Shown piece by piece: positions 45,558 to 54,559 of a stretch of 64,000 bases of DNA; the stretch's first letter is position 1; each line of letters starts with the position of its first letter. This DNA is from Eubacteriales bacterium. GTDB taxonomy: Bacteria > Bacillota > Clostridia > Lachnospirales > Lachnospiraceae. Under the pieces are notes generated by a model that saw nothing but the letters and a program-made list of their open reading frames with translations, was not told the origin of the DNA and made no database searches. Position numbers and translations under genes: made by a program. The stretch is from positions 62,001 to 126,000 of the forward strand of contig JAUNGC010000004.1 in the NCBI GenBank assembly GCA_030524745.1, given 5' to 3'.

Positions 45558-47153
45558 GTGAGTAACCTGAAGGAAGAAATCAACAGAAGAAGAACATTTG
45601 CCATTATCTCCCATCCGGACGCCGGAAAGACGACGCTGACGGAGAAGTTTTTGCTGTATGGCGGCGCGATTAATCTTGCGGGAAGCGTCAAGGGAAAAGC
45701 GACGGCAAGGCATGCGGTTTCCGACTGGATGGAGATCGAGAAGCAGAGAGGTATTTCCGTCACCTCTTCCGTGCTGCAGTTTGAATATGACGGCTATTGC
45801 ATTAACATACTGGATACGCCGGGGCATCAGGATTTCTCGGAAGACACGTACAGGACGCTGATGGCGGCGGATTCTGCGGTCATGGTGATCGATGCCAGCA
45901 AGGGCGTGGAAGCGCAGACGAGAAAGCTGTTTAAAGTCTGTGTAATGCGCAAGATTCCGATTTTTACATTCATCAATAAGATGGACCGGGACGCTAACGA
46001 TACATTTGACCTTCTGGATGACATTGAAAAGGAACTGGGGATTGCGACCTGCCCGATGAACTGGCCGATCGGTTCCGGCAAAAGTTTCAAGGGCGTGTAT
46101 GACCGGGAAAAACGGTGTGTGATCACCTATTCCGATACGGAAAAGGGAACCAAAGAGGGCGAGTCGACGGAAATTGCGCTGGAGGAATTGGACAAGCTTA
46201 CAGGTTTTGTGGGAGAGAATCTGAAGGACAAGCTGCTTGAGGAAATTGAACTGCTGGACGGCGCCAGCGCGGAGTTTGATCTGGGGGAGGTGCAGGCGGG
46301 AACGCTGACGCCGGTATTTTTCGGTTCCGCGCTGACGAATTTCGGCGTGGAGGACTTTTTGCAGCATTTTCTGAAAATGACGACGACGCCGCTGCCAAGA
46401 AGGGCGGACTGCGGCGTTATAGATCCGGTGGACAACCAGTTTTCCGCTTTTGTGTTCAAGATTCAGGCGAACATGAATAAGGCGCACAGAGACAGGGTGG
46501 CCTTCATGCGGATCTGTTCCGGGAAGTTCGATGCGGATATGGAAGTGAAGCACGTTCAGGGAAACCGGGTGATGCGCCTTTCCCAGCCGCAGCAGATCAT
46601 GGCGAACGACAGAAAGATTTTGTCGGAGGCTTATGCGGGAGATATCATCGGCGTGTTTGATCCCGGCGTATTTTCTATCGGGGATACGCTGTGCATGCCG
46701 AAGGAGCAGTTTACTTATGAAGGGATTCCGACCTTTGCGCCGGAGCATTTTGCCCGGGTGCGTCAGGTGGATACCATGAAGAGAAAGCAGTTCATCAAAG
46801 GAATCAGCCAGATCGCCCAGGAGGGCGCGATCCAGATTTTTCAGGAGTTCAACACCGGTATGGAAGAGATCATCGTCGGCGTGGTAGGCGTTTTGCAGTT
46901 CGACGTGCTTAAGTTCCGGCTGGAGAATGAATATAATGTGGACATTAAGCTGGAACCTTTGCCGTACGAGCATATCCGCTGGATTGAGAATAAGGACGAG
47001 GTGGATCTGACGAAGCTGGTGGGCACCTCGGATATGAAGAAAGTGAAGGATTTGAAGGATAATCCGCTTCTCCTGTTTGTCAATTCCTGGAGCGTCGGTA
47101 TGGTGCTTGACCGGAATAAGGGACTGGCGCTTTCAGAGTTTGGACGGAACTGA
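45558..47153 (+). CDS. prfC: Peptide chain release factor 3
   Basis: RF3 is a GTPase that recycles RF1/RF2 from the ribosome. The 531 residues match the family, with the G motifs HPDAGKTTLTE, DTPGHQDFSE and NKMDRD, followed by the domain II/III regions (RIQANMNKAHRDR-like stretch, GVLQFDVLKFRLENEY). The GTG start (MSNLKEEINRRRTF) follows ATCGGAGGAAA. It lies between deoB and the transglutaminase-like lipoprotein, in a block that separates spoIIIAH from asp23. Confidence 0.96.
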   Translation: MSNLKEEINRRRTFAIISHPDAGKTTLTEKFLLYGGAINLAGSVKGKATARHAVSDWMEIEKQRGISVTSSVLQFEYDGYCINILDTPGHQDFSEDTYRTLMAADSAVMVIDASKGVEAQTRKLFKVCVMRKIPIFTFINKMDRDANDTFDLLDDIEKELGIATCPMNWPIGSGKSFKGVYDREKRCVITYSDTEKGTKEGESTEIALEELDKLTGFVGENLKDKLLEEIELLDGASAEFDLGEVQAGTLTPVFFGSALTNFGVEDFLQHFLKMTTTPLPRRADCGVIDPVDNQFSAFVFKIQANMNKAHRDRVAFMRICSGKFDADMEVKHVQGNRVMRLSQPQQIMANDRKILSEAYAGDIIGVFDPGVFSIGDTLCMPKEQFTYEGIPTFAPEHFARVRQVDTMKRKQFIKGISQIAQEGAIQIFQEFNTGMEEIIVGVVGVLQFDVLKFRLENEYNVDIKLEPLPYEHIRWIENKDEVDLTKLVGTSDMKKVKDLKDNPLLLFVNSWSVGMVLDRNKGLALSEFGRN

Positions 47154-47176
47154 GCGGAGCATTTTTCTCAAAATAA

Positions 47177-48412
47177 ATGAAGAGAATTGATATGATCAGA
47201 AAATGGAAGAGTATTGTCTGGCTGATGGCCATCGTTTTTCTGACGTCCTGCGGCAGGATGGATGCGCCGGACGCTGTTTTCAGGACGGAGACGGCCGCGG
47301 AGGCGGATGCGTTTTCGGACGGCCTTTCGGAGGCGGATCCTGAACCGGAAACTCAAATGCGCGGCGGGGAAGAGCGGACTAAGAAAGAGGACGGAATCTT
47401 TTTGTATGCCTATGAAACGCTTGCTACGCAGGAAGAGCGGCAGCTTTATGAAGAAATGCTGCGCTCCTTAACGCAGCGGGAGAGTGAGACGGAACTTTCC
47501 ACGCTGAAGCAGGAATTGTTGGAGCCCGTGTTCCATTGCGTGCTGGCAGATCATCCGGAAATCTTTTATGTGGACGGATATACGAGCACGACCTACAAGC
47601 TGGGGGATGCGCTGAAAAAGATCACGTTTTCCGGCGACTATACGATGGAAGAAGAAGAGATTGTCAGAAGAAGCGGTCTTTTAGAGGACGTGATCGGCGA
47701 GTGGCTTTCCGGACTGGAAGCGGATGCGGATGATTACGAAAAGGTCAAATATCTGTATGATTTATTGATTTTGAAGACGGAATATGAGTTGGGATGCGCC
47801 GACAGTCAGAACATCTGCTCCGTTTTCCTAAACGGCAGATCCGTCTGCCAGGGGTACGCCAAAGCGCTGCAGCTTTTGTGCCAGAGGGCCGGCATCCCGG
47901 CGCTTCTGGTAACCGGCCGGGTGAACGGAGGCGGTCACGCATGGGACATGCTGCAGCTTGACGGCGAATGGTATTATGCGGATCCGACCTGGGGAGATGC
48001 GTCCTATCAGAAGGAAGAGGGGGACGCTTTATCAGGGGCGGACTATCCGGCGGTCAATTATGATTATTTCTGCGTGACCACAGAGCAGATTACGAAGACG
48101 CATCAGTTGGGCGAAGAACAGAATCTGCCCGTTTGTACGGCGGTTTCTGCGCAGTATTACCGCCATGAAGGCCTGTATCTGGAATCCGCCGATGAGGAGA
48201 AGCTTGCCGCCATCTTCAGCCGGGCGGGGCAAAGCGGTGCGGAAACGGTGACGTTTCAGTGCGCCGATGAGGAAGTCTACCGGGAAGTATACCGGCTTCT
48301 CATAGAGCAGCAGAAGATTTTTGATTATCTGCCAGATACAAACGGTACGGTAGCCTATGCGGATTCTCCCGTCCAGGGAACTTTCTGCTTCTGGCTGTCG
48401 CAGTCTGGGTGA
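47177..48412 (+). CDS. Transglutaminase-like lipoprotein
   Basis: The 411-residue product has a lipoprotein signal (WLMAIVFLTSC, Cys25), an acidic low-complexity linker (about 30-70) and a transglutaminase/protease-like core. The Cys is in SVCQGYAKALQLLC, the His in GGGHAWDM and the Asp in YYADPTWGD, the classic triad. A further C-terminal domain (about 320-411) is unassigned. Such proteins may act as peptidases or in cell-wall modification outside the membrane. The start is ATG 47177 or ATG 47192, five codons on; neither ribosome site is strong. Confidence 0.85.
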   Translation: MKRIDMIRKWKSIVWLMAIVFLTSCGRMDAPDAVFRTETAAEADAFSDGLSEADPEPETQMRGGEERTKKEDGIFLYAYETLATQEERQLYEEMLRSLTQRESETELSTLKQELLEPVFHCVLADHPEIFYVDGYTSTTYKLGDALKKITFSGDYTMEEEEIVRRSGLLEDVIGEWLSGLEADADDYEKVKYLYDLLILKTEYELGCADSQNICSVFLNGRSVCQGYAKALQLLCQRAGIPALLVTGRVNGGGHAWDMLQLDGEWYYADPTWGDASYQKEEGDALSGADYPAVNYDYFCVTTEQITKTHQLGEEQNLPVCTAVSAQYYRHEGLYLESADEEKLAAIFSRAGQSGAETVTFQCADEEVYREVYRLLIEQQKIFDYLPDTNGTVAYADSPVQGTFCFWLSQSG

Positions 48413-48456
48413 CAGAGCAAATCCCCATTTTATCAGGCGGCAGCGACGAAAAATAC

Positions 48457-48485
48457 TAGGCAAATGCAGTTGATTTTGTTATAAT
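48457..48485 (+). promoter_or_regulatory. Sigma-A promoter of the asp23-nusB run
   Basis: TAGGCA and a perfect TATAAT are separated by 17 bases, and the -10 box carries the extended TG motif (TGTTATAAT). It probably drives asp23 and the conserved genes after it. Confidence 0.78.
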
Positions 48486-48532
48486 GCAAGATAGAGTGGC
48501 AATTGTCTGAATTGTTTGTTACGGGATAATAG

Positions 48533-48561
48533 GGAACAATTCGGCTGCGCCGAACTGTTCC
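48533..48561 (+). other. Leader hairpin before asp23
   Basis: GGAACAATTCGG pairs with CCGAACTGTTCC around CTGCG (one mismatch), ending 24 bases before the asp23 start. No T-run follows, so it is a 5' leader hairpin, perhaps protecting the mRNA. A similar TTCGGCTGCGCCG core occurs at 44192 after spoIIIAH. Confidence 0.55.
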
Positions 48562-48585
48562 GATAAGAGTGAAGGAGGCAACAGC

Positions 48586-48972
48586 ATGGAAAAGGAACTG
48601 AGCAAAAATACGTATGTATTACAGGAAGACGAAAATATCGGCACCGTACAGATCGCCGATGAAGTGGTTGCCATGATCGCATCTCTGGCGGCCACGGAAG
48701 TTGACGGCGTTTCCGCAATGGCCGGCAATATTTCCAACGAGTTGATGAGCAAGGTCGGCGTGAAGAGCCTGACCAAGGGCGTGAAGGTGGAAGTGATCGG
48801 TTCCAGCGTGAAGGTGGAACTGACCGTATTGATGGAGTATGGTTATAATATTCCGGGGACCAGCCGCAAGGTGCAGGAACGTGTGAAGAATGCGATCGAG
48901 AATATGACGGGTCTTAAGGTGACGGATGTGAATATCCGGATTGCCGGCGTGAATATGAATGCCGGAAAATAG
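48586..48972 (+). CDS. Asp23/Gls24-family protein (YqhY-like)
   Basis: The 128-residue protein belongs to the Asp23 envelope-stress family; in Bacillus the neighbour of nusB is yqhY. The core is EVVAMIASLAATEVDGVSAM and VELTVLMEYGYNIP, ending VTDVNIRIAGVNM. A strong GAAGGAGG site precedes the ATG. YqhY-type members are linked to acetyl-CoA carboxylase control, but accB and accC are not here. nusB follows after 17 bases. Confidence 0.92.
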   Translation: MEKELSKNTYVLQEDENIGTVQIADEVVAMIASLAATEVDGVSAMAGNISNELMSKVGVKSLTKGVKVEVIGSSVKVELTVLMEYGYNIPGTSRKVQERVKNAIENMTGLKVTDVNIRIAGVNMNAGK

Positions 48973-48989
48973 AGTTGCCAGGAGAAGCG

Positions 48990-49388
48990 ATGAACAGAAG
49001 AGAACTGAGAGAGCAGATTTTTAAATTGTTGTTCCGGGTGGAATTCAACGCGCAAAGCGAGATGACCGAGCAATGCACTCTTTTTTTCGAGGATGAGGAG
49101 AATACGGCGTCCGAGAAGGATATCGCGTATATCCGGGGAAAATATGAGAAGATTGCGGAGAAGCTGCCCGAAATTGATGAACTGATTAACAAGACGGCGA
49201 AGGGATGGAGCACGGACCGCATGGGAAAGGTGGATCTTACCATCATCCGGCTCGCCGTTTATGAGATCCGGTACGACGAGGAAGTGCCGGAGGGCGTGGC
49301 GATCAATGAAGCGGTGGAACTGGCCAAGAAATTCGGACAGGACGGATCTTCCGGTTTTGTAAACGGTATCCTGGCAAAGTTTGCGTGA
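48990..49388 (+). CDS. nusB: Transcription antitermination protein NusB
   Basis: NusB binds NusE and boxA RNA to help transcribe rRNA operons. The 132-residue all-helical protein has the family start RRELREQIFKLLFRVEF and end AVELAKKFGQDGSSGFVNGIL. ATG 48990 follows AGGAGAAG; the ATG at 48975 is out of position for that site. The stop overlaps the extended xseA frame. Confidence 0.94.
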   Translation: MNRRELREQIFKLLFRVEFNAQSEMTEQCTLFFEDEENTASEKDIAYIRGKYEKIAEKLPEIDELINKTAKGWSTDRMGKVDLTIIRLAVYEIRYDEEVPEGVAINEAVELAKKFGQDGSSGFVNGILAKFA

Positions 49389-49396
49389 GTGGAAGC

Positions 49397-50614
49397 ATGA
49401 AAAATGTTTATACGGTAGCCCAGGTAAATTCTTATATCAAGAATATGTTTACCCAGGACTTTTTACTCCAGTCCATTCTGGTGAAAGGCGAAGTGAGCAA
49501 TTGCAAGTATCATTCTTCAGGGCATATTTATTTTACGCTGAAGGATGCGAAGGGTGCGATTTCCTGTGTCATGTTTGCCGGAAACCGGAGCGGACTGAAA
49601 TTTCATATGCGGGAAGGGCAGCAGGTCGTCGCCGCCGGCACGATTGACGTCTATGAGAGGGACGGAAAATACCAACTCTATGCGCGGCAGATTTTCCCGG
49701 ACGGCGCAGGTCTTCTTTATGAAAGATTCGAGCAGTTGAAGCGGGACCTGCAGGAGAGAGGGCTTTTTGCGCCGGAGTACAAACAGCCCATTCCCCGGTT
49801 CATCCACAGGCTGGGCGTGGTGACGGCGCCTACCGGCGCCGCCGTGAGAGATATTATCAATATTGCGACCCGGAGAAATCCCTATGTGCAGATCATTCTG
49901 TACCCCGCTATCGTGCAGGGGGAACAGGCTCCGGAGAGCATCGTCAAAGGAATCCGGGCGTTAGAGGCGCTGGGCGTGGATGTGATGATCGTGGGGCGCG
50001 GCGGCGGATCCATCGAAGATTTGTGGGCCTTCAATGAAGAAGCTGTGGCGCAGGCCATTTTTGACTGCAGTGTGCCCGTCATTTCTGCGGTCGGTCACGA
50101 AACGGATACCACGATTGCGGATTACGTGGCGGATCTTAGGGCGCCGACGCCTTCCGCGGGCGCGGAACTGGCGGTTTATGATTACAGCTTGCTGAAGGCG
50201 CAGTTGGACGAGGCGTCTGCCGGACTGACGAGACGGATGAAACAGAAGCTGGAGCAAAACAGGATGCAGCTTCGGCGCTATCAGATGCAATTGCAGTATT
50301 TAAGTCCTGCCAGTCAGATCAGGGAGAAGCGGAATTATTTAGTCCAGATGGAGGAGAAGCTTTCCGGCCGGATGCAGAAACGGATTGCGGACAGCCGCCA
50401 TCAGTTTTTGCTCTATGTGGAGAAATTAAAGGGCCTTTCCCCCCTGGAAAAACTCAACCAGGGATTTTCCCATGTATCGGATCAGGAAGGCAATACGGTG
50501 ACGGATGTGAACCGGATTGGGGAAGGGGAACTTCTCACCATTCATGTGAAGAACGGCCGGATTGTGGCCGAAGTGAAAGAAAAGGAAGAATGGCAATGGC
50601 AGAAGAACGGATGA
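49397..50614 (+). CDS. xseA: Exodeoxyribonuclease VII large subunit
   Basis: The catalytic subunit of ExoVII degrades single-stranded DNA. The 405-residue product has an N-terminal OB fold (YTVAQVNSYIKN, VKGEVSNCKYHSSGHIYF), the central domain (GVVTAPTGAAVRDI, VGRGGGSIEDLWAFN, VGHETDTTIADYVAD) and a C-terminal coiled coil. ATG 49397 (MKNVYTVAQ) is favoured over a GTG at 49385 that overlaps the nusB stop. xseB begins inside its end. Confidence 0.95.
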   Translation: MKNVYTVAQVNSYIKNMFTQDFLLQSILVKGEVSNCKYHSSGHIYFTLKDAKGAISCVMFAGNRSGLKFHMREGQQVVAAGTIDVYERDGKYQLYARQIFPDGAGLLYERFEQLKRDLQERGLFAPEYKQPIPRFIHRLGVVTAPTGAAVRDIINIATRRNPYVQIILYPAIVQGEQAPESIVKGIRALEALGVDVMIVGRGGGSIEDLWAFNEEAVAQAIFDCSVPVISAVGHETDTTIADYVADLRAPTPSAGAELAVYDYSLLKAQLDEASAGLTRRMKQKLEQNRMQLRRYQMQLQYLSPASQIREKRNYLVQMEEKLSGRMQKRIADSRHQFLLYVEKLKGLSPLEKLNQGFSHVSDQEGNTVTDVNRIGEGELLTIHVKNGRIVAEVKEKEEWQWQKNG

Positions 50615-50805
50615 CGTTGGAGGAGGCGTTTGCACAACTGGAACAGGTGACAAAGGCGCTGGAGGATGAGAATATTTCTCTGGAGGAGTCTTTTGCCGTA
50701 TACCAGCAGGGCATGCAACTCTTAAAATATTGCAATGACAGCATCGATAAGGTGGAGAAAAAGGTACTGGTTTTAAACGGGGAGGGAAAACTGGATGAAT
50801 TTTGA
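50596..50805 (+). CDS. xseB: Exodeoxyribonuclease VII small subunit
   Basis: The 69-residue helical-hairpin subunit of ExoVII has the signature TLEEAFAQLEQVTKALED and SLEESFAVYQQGMQLLKYC. Two in-frame ATGs exist. The second (50596) lies 9 bases after AAGGAA and is chosen; the first (50590) is too close. It overlaps xseA by 19 bases and ispA by 11 bases, so the three are tightly coupled. Confidence 0.92.
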   Translation: MAEERMTLEEAFAQLEQVTKALEDENISLEESFAVYQQGMQLLKYCNDSIDKVEKKVLVLNGEGKLDEF

Positions 50806-51742
50806 GGAAACGCTGGCGGCGCGGGTGGAAGAAGCGGAACGGGTTTTAAAACAATATCTGCCGGAGGAGTCCGGATTTGCGAAGCCTGTGATGGAAGCCA
50901 TGAATTACAGCGTGCTGGGCGGCGGAAAGCGGCTGCGCCCGGTCATGATGAAGGAAAGCTATACCTTGTTCGGCGGGAAATCCGGAATCGTGGAGCCGTT
51001 CATGGCTGCGCTGGAAATGATTCATAATTATTCTCTTGTGCACGATGATCTGCCGGCCATGGACAACGACGAATACCGCCGGGGACGCAAAACGACCTGG
51101 TGCGTGTACGGGGAAGGAATGGCGGTTCTGGCGGGGGACGCTCTGTTAAACTACGCTTTTGAGACGGCGTCCAAAGCTTTTTCCATGGTCCGGTCAGAAT
51201 CCGGTTATGAGGACGGTCCGGACCGGATGGCGAACGCGCTTTCCCTTTATGAGGCGGTGGGAAAAGCGATGCAGATTCTTTCGCAGAAGTCGGGCATATC
51301 CGGCATGGTGGGCGGACAGTGTGCGGACATCTGCGCGGAAAAGCTGGAGTCTTCAGACGTGACGGAAGAGTTGCTTCTTTATATTCATAAGAACAAGACT
51401 GCGGCGCTGATGGAAAGCGCGCTGATGATCGGGGCTGTGCTGGCCGGCGCGTCGGAGGGAGAGATCCGCCGGATGGAACGGATCGCGGAGAATATCGGAA
51501 TCGCCTTCCAGATTCAGGACGATATTCTGGATGTGACCAGTTCTCTGGAAGTGCTGGGCAAACCTGCCGGCAGCGATGAGAAGAATCATAAAGTGACATA
51601 TGTCAGTCTGAACGGACTGGAGAAATCAAAAGAGGATGTGCGCAGGCTGTCGGAGGAGGCGCTTGCAGGTCTGCAGTCTTTTGGCACCCGCAATGAATTT
51701 TTAGAGCAGCTTGTTGCAAATTTGATTACCCGTGTGAAATAA
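50795..51742 (+). CDS. ispA: Geranyl/farnesyl diphosphate synthase
   Basis: This polyprenyl synthase of 315 residues builds farnesyl diphosphate for undecaprenol and related lipids. The first aspartate-rich motif is DDLPAMDND (about residues 87-95) and the second is DDILD (about 241-245). GGGKRLRP and the KNKTAAL region bind diphosphate. A short insert (about 130-145) precedes helix F. It sits directly before dxs, which supplies the isoprenoid precursors. Confidence 0.95.
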   Translation: MNFEETLAARVEEAERVLKQYLPEESGFAKPVMEAMNYSVLGGGKRLRPVMMKESYTLFGGKSGIVEPFMAALEMIHNYSLVHDDLPAMDNDEYRRGRKTTWCVYGEGMAVLAGDALLNYAFETASKAFSMVRSESGYEDGPDRMANALSLYEAVGKAMQILSQKSGISGMVGGQCADICAEKLESSDVTEELLLYIHKNKTAALMESALMIGAVLAGASEGEIRRMERIAENIGIAFQIQDDILDVTSSLEVLGKPAGSDEKNHKVTYVSLNGLEKSKEDVRRLSEEALAGLQSFGTRNEFLEQLVANLITRVK

Positions 51743-51758
51743 ATGCAAGGAGGCGCCT

Positions 51759-53615
51759 ATGCTTCTGGAACAGATACAGCAGACGAATGATATTAAGAAA
51801 ATAGAACCCAGGGATTATCCGCTTCTGGCGGAAGAAATCAGGCAGTTTCTGATCGAGAAGATCAGCGTGACAGGCGGCCATCTCGGCTCCAACTTAGGAG
51901 CGGTGGAACTGACGATGGCGTTGCATCTTGCCCTGAATCTTCCGGAGGATAAGATTGTGTGGGATGTGGGGCATCAGTCCTATACCCATAAGCTTTTGAC
52001 GGGCCGAAGGGACGGCTTTGATACGCTGCGCAAATACGGCGGTATGAGCGGATTCCCGAAACGCAAGGAAAGCGATTGCGACTGTTTTGATACGGGACAC
52101 AGTTCCACCTCCATTTCAGCCGGGCTTGGGCTGGTGCGGGCGCGGGATATTCAGGGCGGAACCAATACGGTGGTATCGGTCATCGGGGACGGCGCGCTGA
52201 CGGGCGGCATGGCCTATGAAGCTTTGAACAACGCGGCCAGGATGGAGACCAATTATATCATCATTTTGAATGATAACAACATGTCCATTTCTGAGAACGT
52301 GGGCGGCGTTTCCAAATATCTGAGCAACATCCGCACTTCCAACAAATATCTGGATGTGAAGGACAATATTTATGACGCGGTCCGCAAAACCAAGTACGGA
52401 GACGGCGTTGTGACCGGCGTGCGGCGCGTGAAGAACAGCTTAAAGCAGCTTGTCATTCCGGGCATGTGGTTTGAAGATCTGGGCATCACCTATTTAGGGC
52501 CGGTGGACGGACATGACGTGAACGGCCTTGTCCGCGTGATCCGGGAAGCGAAGAGACGCAAAAACTGTGTGCTGATTCATATTCTGACCCAGAAGGGCAA
52601 AGGATATGGGCCTGCGGAAAAACATCCGGCCAGATTCCACGGGGCGGAGCCTTTTGACGTGGCCACAGGCGTGCCGTTAAAGAAGAAGACGAAAGCCAAC
52701 TATACCGACGTCTTTTCCACAGTCATGGTGAAGCTGGCGGCCCGCCATGAGGATGTGGTGGCGATCACGGCGGCGATGCCGGACGGAACCGGGTTAAAGC
52801 GGTTCCGGAATCTCTACCCGGAACGGTTTTTCGATGTGGGGATTGCGGAAGAACACGCGGTGACGTTTGCGGCGGGACTGGCGGTCGGCGGTCTGCATCC
52901 GGTTGTGGCGATTTACTCCTCTTTCCTGCAGCGCGCTTATGATCAGATTTTGCACGACGTCTGTCTGCAGAATCTTCCGGTGATTTTTGCGATTGACCGG
53001 GCGGGGCTGGTGGGCAGCGACGGAGAAACCCATCAGGGGATTTTTGATTTGTCCTTCCTTTCTTCGATTCCGAACATGCACCTGATGGCGCCCAAGAATA
53101 AGTGGGAACTTTCCGATATGATGAAATTCGCCTATGATTTTAAAGGGCCGATTGCGATTCGCTATCCCAGAGGAACGGCCTATGACGGTCTGCAGGAAAT
53201 GCGTACGCCGATCGAAATGGGCAAGAGCGAGATGATTTATGAGGAGAGCGGCATTGCGCTGATGGCGGCGGGCAGCATGGTATGCACGGCGGTGAACGTG
53301 TACAACAGCCTGAAGGCGCAGGGCAGGTCCTGCACGCTGGTGAACGCGCGGTTCATAAAGCCCATCGATGAAGACATGGTGCGCAGGCTCGCCCGGAATC
53401 ACGAACTGCTGGTGACGTTGGAAGAAAATGTGGCCAGCGGAGGCTTCGGAGAAAAGGTGCGGGAACTGGTCGACCGGGAGAAGTTAGGGATTCAGGTGTT
53501 GACGGTCACGATACCGGACGAATATGTGGAGCACGGAAATGTGGATATTCTGAAAAAAGAAATCGGCATTGATGAAGAATCCGTTTTAAAGAAAATTTCT
53601 GCGGCGCTTTCGTAG
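51759..53615 (+). CDS. dxs: 1-deoxy-D-xylulose-5-phosphate synthase
   Basis: Dxs makes DXP from pyruvate and glyceraldehyde 3-phosphate, the entry to the MEP isoprenoid pathway. The 618-residue TPP enzyme has GHQSYTHKLLTG, the TPP motif GDGALTGGMAYEALNNA, the pyrimidine domain (IAEEHAVTFAAGLA) and the transketolase C-domain. AAGGAGGCG precedes the ATG. It is 16 bases after ispA, as in many Bacillota. Confidence 0.97.
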   Translation: MLLEQIQQTNDIKKIEPRDYPLLAEEIRQFLIEKISVTGGHLGSNLGAVELTMALHLALNLPEDKIVWDVGHQSYTHKLLTGRRDGFDTLRKYGGMSGFPKRKESDCDCFDTGHSSTSISAGLGLVRARDIQGGTNTVVSVIGDGALTGGMAYEALNNAARMETNYIIILNDNNMSISENVGGVSKYLSNIRTSNKYLDVKDNIYDAVRKTKYGDGVVTGVRRVKNSLKQLVIPGMWFEDLGITYLGPVDGHDVNGLVRVIREAKRRKNCVLIHILTQKGKGYGPAEKHPARFHGAEPFDVATGVPLKKKTKANYTDVFSTVMVKLAARHEDVVAITAAMPDGTGLKRFRNLYPERFFDVGIAEEHAVTFAAGLAVGGLHPVVAIYSSFLQRAYDQILHDVCLQNLPVIFAIDRAGLVGSDGETHQGIFDLSFLSSIPNMHLMAPKNKWELSDMMKFAYDFKGPIAIRYPRGTAYDGLQEMRTPIEMGKSEMIYEESGIALMAAGSMVCTAVNVYNSLKAQGRSCTLVNARFIKPIDEDMVRRLARNHELLVTLEENVASGGFGEKVRELVDREKLGIQVLTVTIPDEYVEHGNVDILKKEIGIDEESVLKKISAALS

Positions 53616-53665
53616 AAAGCGGGCGATTTTGGATAGAATGAATTTATGAGGGATCTGATACAGGA

Positions 53666-54559
53666 ATGAAAGAACGTTTGGATGTGCTGCTGGTAAAGCA
53701 GGGGCTTGCGGAGTCCAGAGAAAAGGCGAAAGCGGTCATCATGGCGGGCGACGTGTTCGTACAGGGCCAGAGAGAAGATAAGGCGGGCGCCATGTTTGAC
53801 GAAACCAAAGTGCAGATTACGGTAAAGGGTGCTTCTCTGAAATATGTGAGCCGCGGCGGCCTGAAGCTGGAAAAGGCGATGAAATGTTTTCCGATCTGTC
53901 TGGAAGGCAGGGTATGTATGGACATCGGCGCTTCGACCGGCGGCTTTACGGACTGCATGCTGCAAAACGGCGCGGCGAAGGTTTATTCCGTGGATGTGGG
54001 ACATGGACAGCTTGCCTGGAAACTCCGGAACGATGAGCGGGTGGTCTGTATGGAAAAGACGAATTTCCGCTATATGACCAGAGCCGATATCGGGGACGAT
54101 CTGGATTTCGCTTCCGTGGACGTTTCCTTCATTTCCCTGACGAAGATTTTAGTTCCGGCAAGGAAGCTGTTAAAACAGGGCGGACAGATGGTCTGTCTGA
54201 TTAAACCCCAGTTTGAGGCCGGAAGAGAAAAGGTTGGGAAAAAAGGCGTGGTCAGGGAGCCGTCGGTGCATCTGGAAGTGATTCGGAAGGTCATGGATTT
54301 TGCGGATTTGACGGGATTTGAAATTCTCGGACTCAGCTTTTCTCCGATCAAAGGACCGGAAGGAAATATAGAATATCTGATCTGGTTACAAAAGGATGAA
54401 AGAGCGGGCGGAGCCGAGGCGCCCGATGAGGAACATGAGGCGGAGGAACGCCTCGCGCAGCTTTGCAGGGACGGCGCCGGTATTTCGGGGCAGGAAAGCA
54501 TGAAAAAGCTGGCGATAAAGATTGTGGAGGAAGCCCACTCGCGGCTGCAGGAATCATGA
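53666..54559 (+). CDS. tlyA: TlyA-family rRNA 2'-O-methyltransferase
   Basis: TlyA-like proteins have an N-terminal S4 RNA-binding domain (about 1-62, LDVLLVKQGLAESREKAK) and an FtsJ-type methyltransferase domain (about 80-250) with the SAM motif DIGASTGGFTDCML and KPQFEAGREKVGKKG. At 297 residues the protein carries about 30 extra charged C-terminal residues (AGGAEAPDEEHEAEERL) beyond the usual end. The stop overlaps the nadK start in ATGA. Confidence 0.92.
   Translation: MKERLDVLLVKQGLAESREKAKAVIMAGDVFVQGQREDKAGAMFDETKVQITVKGASLKYVSRGGLKLEKAMKCFPICLEGRVCMDIGASTGGFTDCMLQNGAAKVYSVDVGHGQLAWKLRNDERVVCMEKTNFRYMTRADIGDDLDFASVDVSFISLTKILVPARKLLKQGGQMVCLIKPQFEAGREKVGKKGVVREPSVHLEVIRKVMDFADLTGFEILGLSFSPIKGPEGNIEYLIWLQKDERAGGAEAPDEEHEAEERLAQLCRDGAGISGQESMKKLAIKIVEEAHSRLQES

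Noticed and set aside
44308-46973. Minus-strand open frames of 382 and 491 codons
   Set aside because: They lie opposite deoB and prfC and follow the codon bias of those genes; no family resemblance.
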